Shown here piece after piece: positions 56,029 to 64,000 of a stretch of DNA of 64,000 nucleotides. The stretch lies in contig NZ_CP031013.1 in assembly GCF_003711205.1 (NCBI RefSeq), positions 1,054,001-1,118,000 of the forward strand, in the 5' to 3' direction. Below the pieces are notes generated by a model, which was not told the origin of the DNA, did no database searches, and worked only from the letters and a program-made list of their open reading frames with translations. Every line of letters starts with the position of its first letter. The stretch's first letter is position 1. The translations under genes were made by a program, and so were the position numbers. Origin of the DNA: Polaromonas sp. SP1 (GTDB taxonomy: Bacteria; Pseudomonadota; Gammaproteobacteria; Burkholderiales; Burkholderiaceae_C).

Positions 56029-56403
56029 TCATGCAGGCACCCGGCGCGCAAAGCGCAGTCCCGCCAGCAGCAAGGCAAGCAGGGCCACATGGAACACCAC
56101 ATCCGGCGCCGACTGCGGGCCGATGCCGGCGGCGATGGTAAACACGCCCACCAGCGTGCCGATCAAGGCGAAAGCCTGGGCCAGCAGCGCCAGCTTGCGC
56201 GTGCGGCCGGGCCACACCAGGCTGAGCGCCCACGCCGTCAGTAACACCGCCGCGATCACGGCTTCGGCAACGCGGGCCTGGCTGTGGGCATGGCCCAACA
56301 GCAGCAGGCCGCCATGGACCAGTGAAGCCGCCACCAGCAAACCGGCTTCGAGCAGCAGAAAACCGCGAAGCGCCCCGACCGGGGGGTGGGCAGCGTTCAC
56401 CAC
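56029..56403 (-). CDS. Four-helix membrane protein of unknown function
   Basis: A 124-residue protein with four hydrophobic segments (LLLEAGLLVAASLVHGGLLL; AVIAAVLLTAWALSLV; LALLAQAFALIGTLVGVFTI; VVFHVALLALLLAGLRFA). It overlaps the DUF4260 gene by 7 bp and precedes the response regulator by 52 bp, so it belongs to the envelope-stress-like operon. Confidence 0.75.
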   Translation of the reverse strand: MVNAAHPPVGALRGFLLLEAGLLVAASLVHGGLLLLGHAHSQARVAEAVIAAVLLTAWALSLVWPGRTRKLALLAQAFALIGTLVGVFTIAAGIGPQSAPDVVFHVALLALLLAGLRFARRVPA

Positions 56404-56852
56404 GGGTCTTTGCGCCCCAGGCGGCCCAAGTGGGTGTGCCCAAAGCCCGAGTCGTACTTCAGGCCGTAGCCCAGCATGCGGTCAAAGCCGATGTGCGCGC
56501 ACCAGACCAGCCCCACCGCCAGCAGCATGGGCATGCCGCCGAGGACGCCTGCGGCCAGCAAGCCCATAGCGCCTAAATAAGAGTGCATGGCGTTGTAAGC
56601 CCACGCGCCCGCGCGCGGCCCCGCCAGGTAGGCCAGGAAGGACACGTCCGGCAGCAGGAAGAGCGCGGCAAACCAGCCCCAGCCTGCGCCGAATTGCGCA
56701 TACGCGGCCACGGCGGCGGCCAGCACCACCAGCCCTTCGGCGCGCAGCAGCAGCCGCACCCCGCCGGCGACGCTCCCCGGCTCGGCTACGGTGCTCACGC
56801 GCTGCACGGCCTGCCGCGGGCGCACGGTGGGGAGGAAAACCGCCTCAGCCAC
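56397..56852 (-). CDS. DUF4260 membrane protein
   Basis: A 151-residue protein. FLLPDVSFLAYLAGPRAGAW, YNAMHSYLGA and the C-terminal WCAHIGFDRMLGYGLKYDSG, FGHTHLGRLG are DUF4260 signatures, with three or four membrane helices. It overlaps the Spy/CpxP-like gene by 8 bp. Confidence 0.88.
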   Translation of the reverse strand: MAEAVFLPTVRPRQAVQRVSTVAEPGSVAGGVRLLLRAEGLVVLAAAVAAYAQFGAGWGWFAALFLLPDVSFLAYLAGPRAGAWAYNAMHSYLGAMGLLAAGVLGGMPMLLAVGLVWCAHIGFDRMLGYGLKYDSGFGHTHLGRLGRKDPW

Positions 56853-57303
56853 GGTAACCCCAACGGCGGCCGCGCTCCATGAAGTCGCGCACTTTTTGCT
56901 GCTGCTCGGGTTTCAGGTTGTCAAAGAAGTCGGCGGCGGCGGCAATGACGTCGGGGCTGCCGGACTGCAGCGCGGCGGTTTTCTCGTCGATCAGTTTTTT
57001 GGCGCCGGCCTGGTCGAGTTTTTCGCCGGCAAAGAGGCCGCGGAAGGCGTCACGCGGCTCGGTCGTGCCGCGCAGGGCCGTGCGCTGGGCCTGGAGTTTT
57101 TCGGCCAGCACATTCAGCTTTTGTTTTTGTGCGGCATCCAGGTCCAGGCGCGAGCCGACTTTCTCGACCATGCGGGCGCGCGCCTCGGGTGAGCCGGCAT
57201 CGCCGCGCCAGCCATGGCCGCCGTGCGAGCACGCACCCAGGCTGCCGACGATGAGCGCCCCGCCGAAAAGGCCGAGCAGGGTTTTTTTGATGATGCGTTT
57301 CAT
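56845..57303 (-). CDS. Spy/CpxP-like periplasmic LTxxQ-type protein
   Basis: A 152-residue protein with signal sequence and possible lipobox (VGSLGAC), then a His/Gly-rich stretch and a helical part with LDLDAAQKQKLNVLAEKLQA and FDNLKPEQQQKVRDFM, the two LTxxQ-like motifs of the Spy/CpxP chaperone family. It heads the operon with the two-component system and probably buffers or reports envelope stress. Confidence 0.83.
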   Translation of the reverse strand: MKRIIKKTLLGLFGGALIVGSLGACSHGGHGWRGDAGSPEARARMVEKVGSRLDLDAAQKQKLNVLAEKLQAQRTALRGTTEPRDAFRGLFAGEKLDQAGAKKLIDEKTAALQSGSPDVIAAAADFFDNLKPEQQQKVRDFMERGRRWGYRG

Positions 57304-57444
57304 GAGAGAGCCTTGAGGAAGTTTTGAGGTTTCCCATGGTGCTCATAGACGGCAGGTCAGTGTTTGCGGGCCGGTTGCGGCGTGTTTCGCTTTGTTTCGG
57401 CGGCGGGCGATCAGGCGCCGGTGCTTGCCCGGATTTTTAAGCGA

Positions 57445-57498
57445 TTTTGGCCTCCAGCCCAATCAGCGTATAGACTTTGCGCTATATTTTTAATAGCA
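57445..57498 (+). repeat. Dispersed repeat family 1, copy 6
   Basis: TTTTGGCCTCCAGCCCAATC followed by GCGTATAGACTTTGCGCTAT and TTTTTAATAGC, in the 223-bp gap between the Spy-like gene and ptsI. Apart from this repeat I see nothing in the gap. Confidence 0.75.
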
Positions 57499-57526
57499 GA
57501 TCTTGGCCGTACGCCCCGGCGGACCG

Positions 57527-59296
57527 TCAGGCCTGCAACAGCGCCGCCGGGTCTTCGCTGGCCAGCACCTGCTCGGCCCAGGCCTGCAGCTTGCCGGCGT
57601 CGGCGCGCAGGATCTGCTGCTTGACCGCCAGGATCTGCGACGGGTGCATGGAAAAGCTGCGCAGGCCCAGGCCCAGCAGCAGGCGCGTCATGCTGGTGTC
57701 GCCGGCCATCTCACCGCAGACGCTCACGCCCTTGCCTTGCGCGTTGCACTCGGCAATGGTGTCGGCCACCAGGCGCAGCACGGCCGGGTGGCAGGGGTCA
57801 TACAGGTGCGACACGGCTTCGTCGGCACGGTCGATGGCCAGCGTGTACTGGATCAGGTCGTTGGTGCCGATCGAGAGGAAATCAAAGTACTTGAGGAAGA
57901 GCTTGAGCGTGAGCGCGGCCGCCGGGATTTCGATCATCGCGCCCAGCTGCACCGGGCCGTAAGGGATGCCCTGGTTGTCCAGCATCACGCGCGCATGGTC
58001 GATCAGCGACATGGTCTGGCGGATCTCGCTGGCGTGCGCCAGCATGGGCACCAGCAGGTTGACCTGGCCGTGCGCGGCGGCGCGCAGGATGGCGCGCAGC
58101 TGCGTGAGGAACATCGGCGGGTCGGCCAGGCTCCAGCGGATGGCGCGCAGCCCCAGCGCGGGGTTGAGCTGGCCGTCCTGCGCGCGGCCGGCGAGTTTGT
58201 CGAGCGGCTTGTCGGAGCCGATGTCCACCGTGCGGATGGTGACCGGCAGGCCGTGCATGCCTTCAATCGCCTTGCGGTAGGCCTGGTACTGCTCTTCTTC
58301 GCCGGGCAGCTTGCCGGTGCGGCCCATAAAAAGGAACTCGCTGCGAAACAGCCCCACGCCGACAGCGCCGGCCGCCACCGCGCCCGCGGTGTCTTCAGGC
58401 ATTTCGATGTTGGCCAGCAGCTCGACGCGCTGCCCGTCGATGGTCAGCGCCGGCGTGTTCTTCAGGCGGTTCAGGCGCTGGCGCTCGAGCTCGCCCTGGC
58501 GCTGCTTGAAGCCGTACTCGGCCAGGATGATGGGCGACGGGTCGACGATGAGCACGCCGGCATCGCCGTCGATGATGACCCAGTCGTCCTGCTTGATCAG
58601 CTGGCTGGCGCTGCGCGCGCCCACCACGGCCGGGATGTCCATGCTGCGCGCCACGATGGCGGTGTGCGAGGTCTTGCCACCCACGTCGGTGGCAAAGCCG
58701 GCAAAAAGGCTTTGCTTGAACTGCAGCATGTCTGCCGGCGAGATATCGTGCGCCACCAGCACCAGCGGCACGTCGGTGGTGTCGTCCAGCAGCAGGTCCT
58801 GCTGCGACAGCTTGCGCCCCGCACCGGCCTGGGCCGCGGGCTGCACCGGCGAGGCCACGCCCTTCATGTGGCGCAGGATGCGCTCGACCACCTGCTCCAG
58901 GTCGGCCTTGCGCTCGCGCAGGTATTCGTCTTCCATGTCGTCGAACTGGCGCGCAATGATTTCGTATTGCGTGGTCAGCGCCCATTCGGCGTTGTAGTGG
59001 CGGTCGGTGATCCAGTGCTTGACGCCGCTGATCAGCTGCTCGTCCTGCAGCAGCATCAGGTGCACATCCAGCAGCGCGGCCAGCTCGTGCGGCGCATCCT
59101 TGGGCAGGTCCTGCTGCAGGCGCGTGATCTCTTCCATCACCGCGTTGCGCGAAATCCGCACGCGCGTGATCTCGTCGGCCGACTTGTCGTCCTCAATGAA
59201 ATAGTGCGCCACATCGGCGCGGCTCGAAGCCACGAGCACGGCACGGCCAATCGCGATCCCGCGCGACACTGCAAGGCCATGCACAGAAAAAGTCAC
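57527..59296 (-). CDS. ptsI: PTS enzyme I (PEP-protein phosphotransferase)
   Basis: A 589-residue enzyme I. The phosphorylated His is in GGKTSHTAIVARSMDIPAVV; the PEP-binding part has GLFRSEFLFMGR and SIGTNDLIQYTLA; the C-terminal Cys is in VCGEMAGD. It takes phosphate from PEP and passes it to HPr. With EIIA-Man and HPr but no sugar permease nearby, this looks like the regulatory PTS common in betaproteobacteria. Confidence 0.96.
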   Translation of the reverse strand: MTFSVHGLAVSRGIAIGRAVLVASSRADVAHYFIEDDKSADEITRVRISRNAVMEEITRLQQDLPKDAPHELAALLDVHLMLLQDEQLISGVKHWITDRHYNAEWALTTQYEIIARQFDDMEDEYLRERKADLEQVVERILRHMKGVASPVQPAAQAGAGRKLSQQDLLLDDTTDVPLVLVAHDISPADMLQFKQSLFAGFATDVGGKTSHTAIVARSMDIPAVVGARSASQLIKQDDWVIIDGDAGVLIVDPSPIILAEYGFKQRQGELERQRLNRLKNTPALTIDGQRVELLANIEMPEDTAGAVAAGAVGVGLFRSEFLFMGRTGKLPGEEEQYQAYRKAIEGMHGLPVTIRTVDIGSDKPLDKLAGRAQDGQLNPALGLRAIRWSLADPPMFLTQLRAILRAAAHGQVNLLVPMLAHASEIRQTMSLIDHARVMLDNQGIPYGPVQLGAMIEIPAAALTLKLFLKYFDFLSIGTNDLIQYTLAIDRADEAVSHLYDPCHPAVLRLVADTIAECNAQGKGVSVCGEMAGDTSMTRLLLGLGLRSFSMHPSQILAVKQQILRADAGKLQAWAEQVLASEDPAALLQA

Positions 59297-59369
59297 AGAC
59301 GTTCCTCCACACCAAGCCGCGATGCGAAGCGAGCCGGGTAAAGCCAGTCCGAGACGCGGAACCGGCTTT

Positions 59370-59438
59370 GCCGGGCCGCAGGCGGGGCGGCCCCCTCGGG
59401 GGGCAGGAAGTTACACGAAGTGAACGACCGTGGGGGCG
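59370..59438 (-). repeat. Dispersed repeat family 2, diverged copy between ptsH and ptsI
   Basis: On the minus strand GCCCCCACGGTCG, CTGCCCCCCGAGGGGGCC and GCCTGCGGCCCGGC. It keeps the outer blocks of the family but differs in the middle. It occupies most of the 146-bp ptsH-ptsI gap. Confidence 0.65.
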
Positions 59439-59442
59439 TCAT

Positions 59443-59712
59443 TTACTCGCCTTCCCCAAATTTATCTGCAATCAATGCCAGGATCGCATCCATCGCCGCC
59501 TGCTCGTCATTGCCGTTGGTTTCGACTTCCACCGTGCTACCCAGCCCGGCGGCCAGCATCATCACGCCCATGATGCTTTTGGCGTTGACGCGGCGCTCGC
59601 CCTTGCTCATGAAGACCTCGCAGCCAAAGCTGCCGGCGAGTTTGGTGAGCTTGGCGGAGGCGCGGGCGTGCAGGCCCAGCTTATTGTTGATGGTCGTGCT
59701 GGTCTTTATCAT
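59443..59712 (-). CDS. ptsH: PTS phosphocarrier protein HPr
   Basis: An 89-residue HPr. The phosphorylated His is in NKLGLHARASAKL and the regulatory Ser region reads RRVNAKSIMGVMML. It shuttles phosphate from enzyme I to EIIA. Its start lies inside the 3' end of the EIIA gene (32-bp overlap). Confidence 0.96.
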   Translation of the reverse strand: MIKTSTTINNKLGLHARASAKLTKLAGSFGCEVFMSKGERRVNAKSIMGVMMLAAGLGSTVEVETNGNDEQAAMDAILALIADKFGEGE

Positions 59713-60124
59713 GATTTCTGCGTACCTGGTTCTGCGGTGCGGTGATGGCCACCTGCATCACGCCCTGCGTGGCCCCGACCAGCGCCCGGGCCACCAGCGC
59801 GTCGAGCGACTCGTGGCGGTAAGACACCGTGCGCAGCAGCATGGGCAGGTTGATGCCGGTGATGAGTTTGGAATGAACGCCGTCGACCAGCTTTTGCGCC
59901 ACATTGCAGGGCGTGGCGCCGAACACATCGACCAGCACCAGCGCATGCGAGGTGCCCAGCTGCGCCAGCATGATGCGGGCCTGGGCCAGCGTTTCCTCGG
60001 GCGGCATGTTGGGCTGCACGTCCAGTGCGGCCACGCCGGGTGCGTTGTCGGGGAACACATGCAACACGCACTGGCGCAAGGCCGAGGCCAGCGGAGCGTG
60101 GGCGATGATGAAAATGCCGTTCAT
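59681..60124 (-). CDS. PTS EIIA-Man-type protein
   Basis: A 147-residue EIIA of the mannose family. The phosphorylated His is at the usual place (IFIIAHAPLASALRQCV), and VLVDVFGATPCNVAQKLVDG and TGINLPMLLRTVSYR are family marks. With no EIIB/C/D genes adjacent it is probably regulatory. Its start overlaps the MFS stop by 4 bp (ATGA). Its last residues are His/Asp/Gln-rich. Confidence 0.92.
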   Translation of the reverse strand: MNGIFIIAHAPLASALRQCVLHVFPDNAPGVAALDVQPNMPPEETLAQARIMLAQLGTSHALVLVDVFGATPCNVAQKLVDGVHSKLITGINLPMLLRTVSYRHESLDALVARALVGATQGVMQVAITAPQNQVRRNHDKDQHDHQQ

Positions 60125-61440
60125 GGGTTGGAGGGTTCTGGTGAATTATCGGCGCGGACACTGAGGAAATACCCATATGAGGCGATACAACAACACAAAA
60201 ACACTCCCATCGCCGCCTGAAAGCTCGCCACCTGCGCCAGGCCCATGGCCGCAAACACATCAATCAAGAGGCCGATGCCCCACTGCACGGTGAACACGCC
60301 GGCAAAGATCATGAGGTTGTAGGCCGACAGCGCCCGGCCCGCCAGCGAAGGCCTGAAGGCCATGCCCACCGCGGGTTGCGCCAGCCCCATGACGCTGCAG
60401 CCCATGCAAAACAGCGCCCAGCCCAGCCAGCCGGTGGAGGTGCCGGCGGCGATGTTGACGGCCAGCACGATGAGGCTGAAAGGCGTTCCCCAGGCAATCA
60501 GCCGCGTGGCATGCCAGCCCTGCCGGGCCAGCCAGGGGTTGACCATGCCCCAGCTCCAGAAGGTCGCCAGCATGGTGGCGTTGATATAGAAGAGGCCGGT
60601 CGCGGCCTCCAGCGGCGTGTAGCCCGCGACGCGGATCATCCACGGCCCCGCCCACAAGGTTTGCACGGCGACCAGGCCGCCGTAGTTGAAGAAAGCCAGC
60701 GGCGTCATCTTGCGGAAATAGCGGCTGCGCCAGATGGGCGCGTAGCCGGCGTCTGCGTCTGCGGCCGCAGGTGCAGCGGCATCGACGCTTTCGTGCTTCT
60801 TGTTGAGCTGCCACGTCGGCACAACCCAGGCCAACGCGGCCATCGACAGCAAAAGCATCGCCGCCAATATCCAGAACAGCGGCCGCCAGCCCGTCAGCGG
60901 CATCAACCACTGCACCGGCAAAGTCGAGGCCAGCATGCCGAGCGAGCCCGTCATCAACATCCACGAATTGGCGCGCAGCACCGTCGCCGGCTCATACCAG
61001 CGGCGGTAGCCGGTCAGCGGCGCCATCAGGCAGGCGCTGACACCCATGCCCACCAGCACGCGTGAGGCCAGCAGCCAGGCAAAACTGGTCGACAGCGAAA
61101 ACGCCAGGCAACCCAGCACCGACACCGCGAGGAAGCACAGGATTACGCGTTTGGGGCCATGGCGGTCCAGCCAGGTGCCCAGCGGCAGCTGCGTGGCGGC
61201 AAAGCCTAGAAAGTAGCCGCCCGCCAGCAGGCCGAGGTCACGCGCATGCAGCGAGAACTCCTGCGTCAGCACCGGCGCCAGCGTGGCCGTGATGGCCCGC
61301 ACCAGCGCCGAGCAGAAATACGCCGCGGCAAACGCCAGGAAAACAACCGCACCGGTTTTGGCGTCCAGCCGGCCGGGTTCAGCGCCGGCTTGCGGGGGGC
61401 TGGGCGGCAAAGTCTGCAAGGAGGCGTCTGCGGTGGTCAT
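60121..61440 (-). CDS. MFS transporter
   Basis: A 439-residue major facilitator with about 12 membrane helices. The loop 2-3 motif GTWLDRHGPKRVIL and the opposite-half segment are typical. An acidic/Pro-rich N-terminus of about 25 residues and a cytoplasmic central loop (KKHESVDAAAPAAADADAG) are present. It overlaps the EIIA gene, so it is transcribed with the regulatory PTS; its substrate is unknown. Confidence 0.9.
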   Translation of the reverse strand: MTTADASLQTLPPSPPQAGAEPGRLDAKTGAVVFLAFAAAYFCSALVRAITATLAPVLTQEFSLHARDLGLLAGGYFLGFAATQLPLGTWLDRHGPKRVILCFLAVSVLGCLAFSLSTSFAWLLASRVLVGMGVSACLMAPLTGYRRWYEPATVLRANSWMLMTGSLGMLASTLPVQWLMPLTGWRPLFWILAAMLLLSMAALAWVVPTWQLNKKHESVDAAAPAAADADAGYAPIWRSRYFRKMTPLAFFNYGGLVAVQTLWAGPWMIRVAGYTPLEAATGLFYINATMLATFWSWGMVNPWLARQGWHATRLIAWGTPFSLIVLAVNIAAGTSTGWLGWALFCMGCSVMGLAQPAVGMAFRPSLAGRALSAYNLMIFAGVFTVQWGIGLLIDVFAAMGLAQVASFQAAMGVFLCCCIASYGYFLSVRADNSPEPSNP

Positions 61441-61455
61441 GAAATCAATCGTGTT

Positions 61456-62010
61456 TTATTCAAACTTGAGGCTGGAAAAAAACGTCTCGGCCACTTCGGG
61501 TGTGATGCGCGGCGAATACATCACCACCTGGAACACCTGCGAGCCCTGCGCAAAGTAGGCGGCCTGCCCGCTGACCGGCTTGCCGTCGGGGCCCTGGCCC
61601 TCCGCCTTGACCAGCGAAGCGGGCGGCAGCGCAGCGGCGCCGGGAAGTTTGAGCGGCGTCACCTGCGGCGCAGCGCCCGCCTTCATATTGGCCAGCGTCA
61701 GGCTTTGCCACTGCGCGAGCACAGGCGCCGCCTTCGCCGCATCACCGATATCCGCCACGGCCACCGCAAACGTGGCGCCACCCGCATCACACCCCAGCAT
61801 GGACAGCGGCGTCGCCGGCCCGCCCAGCGGCACGATTTTTTGCGCCTTGTCGGGCTTGCAGGGCAGCAGCAGGGCCAGGCGCGTGCCCTCGGGCCGGACT
61901 TCGCGCCAGTTCAGGGCGGGGCTGCAGGCCGTCAACATGGCGATGGCCGTCAAAAGGGCAGCGGCCAGCCGCGTCGATGGATGGGCAGCACCCCCGGAAT
62001 TCGTAAGCAT
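61456..62010 (-). CDS. Lipoprotein of unknown function
   Basis: A 184-residue protein with a lipobox (LLTAIAMLTAC). The mature part (LNWREVRPEGTRLALLLPCK, PLSMLGCDAGGATFAVAVAD, SGQAAYFAQGSQVFQVVMYS) resembles a small conserved betaproteobacterial family of unknown function. Start 62010 is chosen because the signal sequence follows at once. It lies 15 bp upstream of the MFS gene. Confidence 0.75.
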   Translation of the reverse strand: MLTNSGGAAHPSTRLAAALLTAIAMLTACSPALNWREVRPEGTRLALLLPCKPDKAQKIVPLGGPATPLSMLGCDAGGATFAVAVADIGDAAKAAPVLAQWQSLTLANMKAGAAPQVTPLKLPGAAALPPASLVKAEGQGPDGKPVSGQAAYFAQGSQVFQVVMYSPRITPEVAETFFSSLKFE

Positions 62011-62249
62011 GCCTTCGACTTTACAGCGATTCATGCACCAGCCTGCGCCTGGCGTGGCAGCCTGGCCGGTTTTCGCACCGCTTTGGCGCACCTGGCCCGC
62101 CAGGGCTTGCACCAAGCTGGGCACGTTGCTTGCTCATGATGGGCATGCACCCGGAACCCGTATGGAGGAAATTCAGAACGTCGCGCTCAACGGCGCGACC
62201 CTGCAGCCGCGGCCGCCAGGGCAAACACCCTGGCTTGATAAGCTCGGCA

Positions 62250-62837
62250 ATGATGAACTTCAAACCATACCCCTTCATGGCCGCGATGCTGTTATGTGCT
62301 GCAAACCCCGTTTCGGCTCTGGAGCTCCAGAACCAGAATTTCAGCGACGACGAAATTTTCTCGGCGGTCGTCAACAGGTTTAAAAAGCCGCTTCAACACC
62401 GCTTCAACCCGGCCGCCGAGGGCGAGCGAAAGCCGCTGCTGGTGCTGGGCCCGGCGCTCAAGTTCGGCAAAAAAATGCAGTCCCAGACTTTTACCCACCT
62501 GACGCAGCAAGAGCTGGTAGCGCAGCAGCAGGCCGTTTTTATATGGATAGAGAAAGCGGCCCCGGATCCTGAGCGCAGCGCACTCTACGTGAACTACGAC
62601 ATCCCGAGCAACGCGTCTTTCGGCGTGTTGAAGGTTTACCCCAAAGACGGCGCACTGGTGGCTGAAAGTCACGACAGCTTTCGCTCATCCTCAGGCGCCA
62701 GGGCCACCTACGGCAAGCTCTACAAAGGCGTGGCCTGCCAGGACAACACCGAAATGGCGTATCGCTGGAACTACTACGCGCGCAGCGGCTCAGGCGGGCG
62801 TTGCCCTGAGGCGATGTTTACCGAATTCACGGACTGA
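62250..62837 (+). CDS. Secreted protein of unknown function
   Basis: A 195-residue protein with a Sec signal peptide (FMAAMLLCAANPVSALE). The rest is a soluble alpha/beta domain (FSDDEIFSAVVNRFKKPLQH; LPIS-free middle; WNYYARSGSGGRCPEAMF at the end) with two Cys that could form a disulfide. No family recognised. Between 62011 and 62249 I see no gene. Confidence 0.65.
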   Translation: MMNFKPYPFMAAMLLCAANPVSALELQNQNFSDDEIFSAVVNRFKKPLQHRFNPAAEGERKPLLVLGPALKFGKKMQSQTFTHLTQQELVAQQQAVFIWIEKAAPDPERSALYVNYDIPSNASFGVLKVYPKDGALVAESHDSFRSSSGARATYGKLYKGVACQDNTEMAYRWNYYARSGSGGRCPEAMFTEFTD

Positions 62838-62867
62838 CCGGGTCCTTCAACCCGCCGAGTTACGCCC

Positions 62868-64000
62868 ATGCCCGCCCCCGCCCACCTTCCCGGCGCCAAC
62901 CAGCCCGTCTGGCGCGACAAGCTGTCGCAGCTGCTCGAATCCACCGGCGAGGGCATTTTCGGCATCGACATGGACGGCTGCTGCACTTTCATCAACCGCG
63001 CCGGCGCCGAACAGCTGGGCTACGCGCCCGCCGACGTGCTGGGCCACAACATGCATGAGCTGGCGCACCACTCGCATGCCGGCGGTGCGCATTACCCCGA
63101 GCACCTGTGCCCCATCTTCAACGCCTTTCGCAAGGCGCTGCCTTGCCGCATCGACACGGAGCTCTTCTGGCGCAAGGACGGCAGCGCGTTTGCCGTCGAA
63201 TACTCGTCGCACCCCATCGTCGAAGGCGGCGTGGTACAGGGCGCGGTGGTGACCTTTGTCGATATCTCGGCGCGCCGCCAGGCCGAAGACGCGCTGCGCC
63301 AGGCGCATGCCGTGCTGGAGCAGCGCGTGAGCGAGCGCACGCAGGCGCTGTCGGAGGCGCTGCAGCACCTGCGCGAACTCACCGCCTACACCCACACCGT
63401 GCGCGAGGAAGAGCGCACCCGCATCGCGCGCGAGGTGCACGACGAACTCGGCAGCCTGCTGGTGGCGCTGAAGATGGACGTCGGCTGGCTCGACAAACGC
63501 CTGGGCGAACAACAGCAACGCGAGCCCGTCGCCGCGCAGGCCATGCGCGACACGATGCGCAGCAAATGCCAGAACATGGGCCGGCTGATTGAAAGCGCGG
63601 TCGACAACGTGGGCCGCATCATCACCGACCTGCGCCCCAGCATCCTCGACCACCAGGGCCTGTGGGCCGCACTCGACTGGCAGGCGCATGAGTTTGTGCA
63701 GTCGGCCGAGCTGGCGCTGGACTGGCAGATGGACGTGGCCGACGCCGCGCCGCTGCCCGAGCCTTCGGCGATTGCCATCTTCCGCATCTTCCAGGAAATG
63801 CTCAGCAACGTGGGGCGGCACGCCGCCGCCAGCCGGGTGGCCATCACCATACAAGCCACGGCCGATCACATCAGCATCGCCGTGCAGGACAACGGCCGCG
63901 GCGCCGAAGCCGCCGCCTTTGAAGCGGCCAATGCCTACGGCGTGATGGGCATGCGCGAGCGCGCACGGCACCTGGGCGGCAGCCTGGAGATTTCAAGCCA
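62868..64000 (+). CDS. PAS-domain NarL-type sensor histidine kinase (partial)
   Basis: The first 377 residues of a kinase cut by the window end. A PAS domain (LLESTGEGIFGIDMDGCCTF, INRAGAEQLGYAPADVLGHN) is followed by a coiled coil and the HisKA_3 dimerisation domain with the His in RTRIAREVHDELGSLLVALK. ATPase boxes begin with FRIFQEMLSNVGRHA and VQDNGRGAE. There are no membrane segments, so it is probably cytoplasmic and paired with a LuxR/NarL regulator beyond the window. Confidence 0.9.
   Translation, partial: MPAPAHLPGANQPVWRDKLSQLLESTGEGIFGIDMDGCCTFINRAGAEQLGYAPADVLGHNMHELAHHSHAGGAHYPEHLCPIFNAFRKALPCRIDTELFWRKDGSAFAVEYSSHPIVEGGVVQGAVVTFVDISARRQAEDALRQAHAVLEQRVSERTQALSEALQHLRELTAYTHTVREEERTRIAREVHDELGSLLVALKMDVGWLDKRLGEQQQREPVAAQAMRDTMRSKCQNMGRLIESAVDNVGRIITDLRPSILDHQGLWAALDWQAHEFVQSAELALDWQMDVADAAPLPEPSAIAIFRIFQEMLSNVGRHAAASRVAITIQATADHISIAVQDNGRGAEAAAFEAANAYGVMGMRERARHLGGSLEISS

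Noticed and set aside
57503..59341. 612-codon open frame antisense to ptsI
   Set aside because: Enzyme I on the minus strand has all its motifs; the antisense product has only low-complexity His/Arg/Gly composition.

Overview
The window reads as a betaproteobacterial chromosome of the order Burkholderiales, most likely a Comamonadaceae member close to Polaromonas or Rhodoferax. This is inferred from high GC, the protein style and two short dispersed repeat families I associate with that group; no 16S is present. The outer parts (1-29288 and 51898-64000) are dense chromosomal DNA. Between them sits a 22.6 kb mobile element with visibly lower GC and many genes of unknown function.

Left chromosomal part: a dienelactone-hydrolase-like protein, an ornithine-cyclodeaminase-family enzyme with a convergent LysR regulator, tRNA-Arg(CCG), a membrane-anchored dihaem cytochrome c, a YheT-type hydrolase operon, a lemA/TPM-domain cluster, and a four-gene DNA repair operon (exonuclease, ATP-dependent ligase, Lhr-type helicase, phosphoesterase). 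These are followed by the complete F-type ATP synthase operon atpIBEFHAGDC, a small operon including a metallo-beta-lactamase-fold lipoprotein and a DUF2062 protein, a D-amino-acid-transaminase-like gene, a YbeD-type protein, and lipB-lipA (lipoate synthesis).

The mobile element (29289-51892) is a Tn7-like transposon. It has TGT...ACA termini, a perfect 5-bp target duplication (GTGGC), repeated TnsB-type binding sites at both ends, and tnsA, tnsB (frameshifted), tnsC and tniQ at its right end. It is inserted inside the last codons of lipA, so LipA now carries a transposon-encoded tail; the displaced lipA 3' end lies beyond the right terminus. Cargo: a possible TnsE-like protein and a membrane protein; a HEPN + RES-domain toxin pair; an XRE regulator; a polymorphic-toxin-like operon (transglutaminase-like protein, a secreted mini-RHS zinc peptidase, a lipoprotein, a barstar-family protein); a candidate restriction-modification locus (N6-adenine methyltransferase, PD-(D/E)XK nuclease, WYL regulator); and a DUF2513 protein. 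Two inverted copies of a ~166-nt sequence look like a structured, pseudoknotted RNA. One has its own promoter and terminator; the other lies just upstream of the HEPN-RES pair. I consider this RNA the most novel item in the window.

Right chromosomal part: an AraC regulator, a small lipoprotein, an EamA/YddG-type exporter, an envelope-stress-like operon (Spy/CpxP-like protein, DUF4260 protein, membrane protein, response regulator, sensor kinase), a regulatory-type PTS (EIIA-Man, HPr, EI) behind an MFS transporter, two secreted proteins of unknown function, and a PAS/NarL-type sensor kinase cut by the window end.
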